Below, one piece after another: positions 59,118-64,000 of a stretch of 64,000 nucleotides of DNA. Both the position numbers and the translations under genes were made by a program. The DNA lies in assembly GCA_020740775.1 (NCBI GenBank), contig JAHEWK010000004.1, positions 1,054,001 to 1,118,000 of the forward strand. The letters run 5' to 3'. Origin of the DNA: Ilyonectria destructans. Taxonomy: Eukaryota > Ascomycota > Sordariomycetes > Hypocreales > Nectriaceae. The stretch's first letter is position 1; each line of letters starts with the position of its first letter. Under the pieces are notes generated by a model, which saw nothing but the letters and a program-made list of their open reading frames with translations, was not told the DNA's origin and searched no databases.

Positions 59118-62100
59118 AATTTAGAGGTTATAATAGGGTAATAAGCTAGTATAATTAAAACTATTAGTAGAAATTACTACTAGTAGTACTTTTAAGCTGC
59201 TACTAGAGCCTACTTTAATAAGTTAGAAAAAAGAAAGATAAAAAGCTAAATTTAAGTAAGTTTAATAGGGGGAAGAAATTTAATTCTAAATATAACTCTA
59301 TATCTAACTTTAGATATTATAAATCTATTAAATAGTATTAGCTTATTAGATTAAATATCTTTAAGTTAATAGAAATATTTTTTTAGAATTAATTTAATAG
59401 AATTAGTAATTTTTAATAAATATCTAATAGAAAAGAAAGAATATCTAATAATAAATATAAAGTTAGTATAAAAAAGTATAGTAATAAATATAGTAAGAAT
59501 AGAAGTAAATACTACTAAGAAAAGAAATCTTACTGCTAAGTATATAAAACTGGAACTATTAGTATAGCTAATAAAGTAGAGAATAAAAGGGAAAAAAAGA
59601 AGTTAGAAACTAAAGGAAGATAGAAAACCTCTATAGAAATACTTATCTCTAAAGATACTAAAGATAGATATATTCTAAATAGTGGGGATTCTAATAATCT
59701 GGTTACTAATAGTAGACCTTAGGGTTATATTACTAGCTATAGTAATTTCTTACTTAAGGAAGTAGAAAGATATACTAAAAGTCTTTATAGATATAGTATC
59801 TAATAGGTTTTACTTTAAACCTTTAATCTCTTTATTAGTATAACTTCTAAAGAGATAATAATTACTTAAGATATCTAATTAGATATTTAGAAACCCTCTA
59901 AGGGTAATAGAAGTAAATATTATTCTACCTCTATTAATTAAGTTAACTTTATTATTAATCTTAATATCTACTTTAATTTTAATTATAGCTATTTCAGCTT
60001 AAAACTTAAATCTCTAGCAGCTTATCTTTAAAATAGTCAGTCTGATAGAAAGAAATTAAATAAAAGAACTATATATATTATTTAAATAAATCTTTAATAG
60101 TTAAAATATAATAGAATTCCTTTAAGAATTTAAGCTATATATAAATAACTATAAAGTTCTAGATAACTAAAAAGCTATCTATTTTTAGTAATATACTAAC
60201 TAAAGTATTCTATAATAAGTTAAGTATATAATATACTTAAGCCTATAGTAGAAAGTAGTATAAAATCTAAAAACTACTTTTTAATTATAAAATTAGAATC
60301 AGTTAGAAATACTAATTATTTATTTTAGCTGATTTAATACTATCCCTTTAATAATAAGAAACTATAATCTTATTTTATTTTAAATAAATAAGTATTTCTA
60401 TCTCTATTAAATAATTAACTCTATAGGCTGGAAAATATCCCTCTTATAATTATAAGTATTATATAATATTATACTAAATAATATTATTATACTTCTATAT
60501 AATTACAGCTAGATAACCTCTAATAATCTGGCCAGTTTATCTTATAAATAGCTATTTAATTAGCTTAAGGGCCTACTGAATACTTAAGTAACTTTAGTAT
60601 ATTAAATAGAAGGTAACCCCTCTTTAAGTATCCTATTTAATTTTATATAGTATAATACTCTAGATCTATCTATATTTAATAATAACTCTCTTTTTACTGT
60701 ATTTATACTAAAGGTATTTATTTAACTTAAGGCTGAATTAGATAGTTAGATAGATATACTCTTATAGATATTCTAAAATCTTATAGTTAATATAGCAAAA
60801 AATATACAGATATAAAAAGAAAGCCTAATATTCCTCTGTAATTAGGTTATAAGATAGCAGACTTAAGCTGGCCTAAGGAATATTACTATAAATACTATAT
60901 ATTTTAATATATCTAATTAAATATATAATAAGTAATACTTTAAAATAAATATAATATAAAGATATAATTAATATCTCTAATACTGCTAGTACTATAGAGT
61001 AATAGATTACTACCCCAACTAATATAAAAACTATATAACTAACTACTAGAAGGGATATATTAAATACTATATAAATAAAAAGATAAATTAAATTAAAAAA
61101 AAAAAGTCTTTATTCTACTTAGGATAATTATATAGTATATTAATAATTTAACTATTTAGAGACTGCTAGTTTAATAGATTAAATACTTTTTAAACTTCTT
61201 TATATTTAAATAGACTGCTAAGATTTATAAGTTAATATAAGACCTAAAGAAATAGAATATATTAATAATAGAAGTAGAGTAATTAGCTAAATATATAAAA
61301 ATAGATTTTAAGATATCTATAGTATTAATTCTAACTAATATCTAAATAATAAATATAATTTTCTACTTAAATAGTATCTTTATTATAAAAAAAGGGGAGA
61401 AATTAGAAGAGAAAGATAAGATATTTATAGCTATCCAGACTAATAATATTACAGTAAACCTAATTATAAAAAGAATAAGAATTAAAAATCCAGATAATAA
61501 ACTGACAGTAGAAGTAAGTAATTAATTCAGACTATTTAGTTATATATCAGCTAGAGATAGATAGATTATAGATAAGAAATTCTCTACTAAGAAATATTAT
61601 AATAAAGAATTTAATAAAAAGGAAGCTTTAATAAGTATATATAGATATATTAAAGAGGAGATATAGGAAAAAAAGATATCTATCTCTATCTATTATCTAA
61701 TAGCATTAGACTCAGATAATACTTTTATTATTATAGATAAATTTACAGTACTAATAAAAGATATTTTAAATATAAAGTTTATAGAATAAAAATCCTACTT
61801 TAAGGTACCTAAAGATAATAGCTTTAAGGTTTATTTTATTTTTATTAAGGTACTATATCTTATAGAGGCTAACTATTTCTATAAAACTAAAATAGCTAGA
61901 TATAGTATTAATATAGTATAAATTTAATATAAGGAAAAAGCTATAATATATCTTACTAAAGATTTTAAATTACTTTAGTATAGAGAATATTAAACTAAGT
62001 CTAAGGGTATTACTACTATTACTAACTTCAGTCTACCTTAAGAAGATCTTAATTATAATTAAGCTCAGTCTGACTTATTTAATTTAATACCTCTTTAAAT

Positions 62101-64000
62101 CCTATTAAATTTTATAAGGGATAACTATAAATAATAATTTATATATTATTAGAAGCTACTAAAAATAGTTATCTAATTAGATACTATAGATAGCTATAAT
62201 ATAGAAGCTCTACTAAATACTAAATTAGAAGGTAATATTATATTTAATATTATTACTTAAAAGTATAAATTACTATTTATCTTTATAAAGATATCTACTA
62301 CCTTCTACTTAAATAGTAAAATTAAAATACTAAAGAAGGTAGAAATATCTATTTATTTAGGTAATATATATATTTCTTAAAGGATATATATAGTACTAGT
62401 AGGTATAATATTAGTTTCTTTTATTCTAGAAATACCCTTTATATAAGCAGCTAGAGTTTTATTTAATTATATAATCTATAGTAGAGGGATATATATTAAA
62501 TACCAATTTGGCAGTATTAGGGTAATTATACTAGTTACTAGTAGTATTTAATAGAAGGTTTCTCTAGCTAATAGCTAAGAAACCTCTTATTAGAATGTAA
62601 TTATTAATACCCTTTAAGGTCCTCTAAAATAAGTTATAGACCTTAAAGAAAGATAATAATTCTTTATCTATTTAATAGTTAGATAAAGGAACTAAGGAAG
62701 TAATTATATAACTTATATATAAAGAAGCAATTAGAGTATATATTTTAATTCTATCTGATACTAGAGATAAGCTGGATAGACTCTTTTAAAAGAAGAAAAT
62801 GAACTATATTAATATTAATATTAGAGTTAATACTATATATAAGTAGAAAGAAGTAAAGATACACCCTAGGGATAATATCCCTTTAGATAGAAGTATCCCT
62901 AAGGGAGATTTCTTTTAAAAGGAGAAAAAGTAAAAAAAGATATAAAGTCTTCTAGAGGTTAATAGTAAGTACTTAGAATATATTACAGTTAAATTCTTAA
63001 TTATTAAAAAAGGATTCTACCTCTATAGAGATAGATTATAATAGATATTTAATTAAATTAAAGGTATTCTTACTTCTAAAGAAACTGATATTCTACTTTA
63101 GATTTTTTATAATAAAAAGGCAGCTTTAACTTAAACCTTTAAGAAATATAGAAGCCTAAATCTACTAGTTACTTCTTCTTAAGTTATTAAAGTAGTAAAA
63201 TATAGTATCTAGCAAACTGAAAGTATATTTATTCTAAAGGGCCTTAAGAAGAAGGTTATAAATCTACTTAAAATATATATTAAATATAGAATTCTTAAGA
63301 AGTTCTATACCTCTTATTATAACCCCTATATATTAGTAGCTAAAAAAAAATAGAAATATTTATTTAATTAATTTAGCTATTAGAATTAATTAGTATATAA
63401 TCTGTAATAGGTTTAGCTTTTTTAGTACTGATGAATTTTCGGCGGATATAGCTATATATAAAATACTGAGCTTATTAGACTTCTTTTTAGAATATAATTA
63501 GATCTCTTTAGATCTAAAAAGTAGGGATTTAATAATATTTTATATACCCCTAGGCTTATTTAGAATATATATACTGCCTTAAGGAGAAATTAACTTTATA
63601 GCCTAATTTTCTTAGATTATTACTTAAATTCTTTATAATTTAATTCTAGATGTATATTAAGCTTTTCTTAATAATATTACTATTAAGAAACCTATAGAAA
63701 TTTTTAATAAGAAAGAAGCTATATTAGATATATAAAAGTATATTCTAATATATTTAATTAATCTAAATAAGATTCTTATTAATATTAAACTCTCTAAATA
63801 TACTATTTCTAAAGAAAAGTTAAAATAGTATTAAAAAATAATAATAGTAGTAGGATATATTTATAGTATAAATAGAAAAAGTCTTAAAAAAGCTAAAGTT
63901 ATTAAGATTAATAAGTAGAAGGATTACTTTAATATTAAAGAGGTTAAATTCTTTTTAGGTATTATTAGCTATTATTAATACTGAATTAAGTATTTTATTT
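59118..64000 (+). mobile_element. gypsy-type LTR retrotransposon remnant (gypsy-2), cut by the window end
   Basis: A plus-strand element following the 381-bp LTR, degraded by RIP. Near 59460-59560 there is a Lys/Arg/Tyr/Cys-rich stretch of the kind found at the end of gag, and near 59690-59725 a reading ILNSGDSNNLVTN. Reverse transcriptase is clear at about 63490-64000: ISLDLKSRDLIIFYIPLGLF, then RIYILP, AFLNNITIKKPIEIFNKKEA, KYILIYLINLNKILINIKLS and VVGYIYSINRKSLKKAKVIK. The family pattern has FLDDI at the active site; here FLNNI shows the G-to-A changes of RIP. Integrase and the 3' LTR should lie beyond 64000. Confidence 0.7.

Noticed and set aside
40990..64000. A nuclear copy of mitochondrial DNA as explanation of the AT richness
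   Set aside because: The recognisable content is retrotransposon RT, RNase H and integrase with RIP-type changes, not mitochondrial genes.
1..64000. tRNA genes, rRNA genes or CRISPR arrays
   Set aside because: I scanned for T-loop-like GTTCRA words with matching stems and for regularly spaced direct repeats with unique spacers and found none; the tandem repeats present have no spacers.

Overview
The window is nuclear DNA of a filamentous ascomycete (Pezizomycotina, most likely Sordariomycetes). The evidence is short GT-AG introns of about 50-75 bases with CTAAC/CTGAC-like branch sites, a set of conserved fungal housekeeping genes, and an AT-rich island of dead transposons mutated in the C-to-T/G-to-A pattern of repeat-induced point mutation (RIP). 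The species cannot be named from the sequence.

Positions 1-40,850 form a gene-dense arm of normal base composition. In order it carries: the 3' part of an Rbd2-type rhomboid (+); Gaa1 of the GPI transamidase (+); proteasome lid subunit Rpn9 (-); the 39/40-kDa subunit of respiratory complex I (+); the EEF1A lysine methyltransferase Efm5 (+); the SAGA deubiquitinase Ubp8 (-); a LACTB2-like metallo-beta-lactamase-fold hydrolase (+); a truncated, frameshifted YTP1-like pseudogene (+); a small Rsa3-domain protein (-); Rad54 (-); a mitochondrial carrier (+); an Rsc1/2-type double-bromodomain/BAH subunit of the RSC remodeller (-); the deubiquitinase Otu1 with an unusual doubled zinc finger (+); a UsgS/RRT8-like membrane protein with a GC-AG intron (-); the peroxisome inheritance factor Inp1 (+); an RTA1-family membrane protein (+); and a low-complexity protein of unknown function (+). 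These are ordinary core genes with no shared pathway. Several pairs share divergent promoters: rpn9/complex I, ubp8/MBL, rad54/carrier, rsc1/otu1 and usgS/inp1.

From about 40,990 to the end lies a very AT-rich, RIP-degraded transposon nest. It contains four copies of a 206-bp repeat, two 381-bp LTR copies without any indel between them, the pol remnant of a Ty3/gypsy element on the minus strand (gypsy-1), and a second gypsy-type element on the plus strand that runs off the window (gypsy-2).

Inside gypsy-1 sits a 9.1-kb block of near-normal base composition (about 49,442-58,577), which I read as a Helitron of the Helitron2 type. It has a 14-bp inverted repeat that is terminal on the right and subterminal on the left, a long terminal hairpin, five 14-bp iteron-like repeats, and two divergent genes. 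One gene is a 2,243-codon Rep/helicase protein in a single frame broken by 15 stop codons. The other is a minus-strand gene of unknown function broken by four TAG codons. The gypsy-1 RT/RNase H reading can be followed on both sides of the block, which fixes the order of events: gypsy-1 first, then the Helitron and gypsy-2 inserted into it. The Helitron and its unknown partner gene are the most interesting part of the window.
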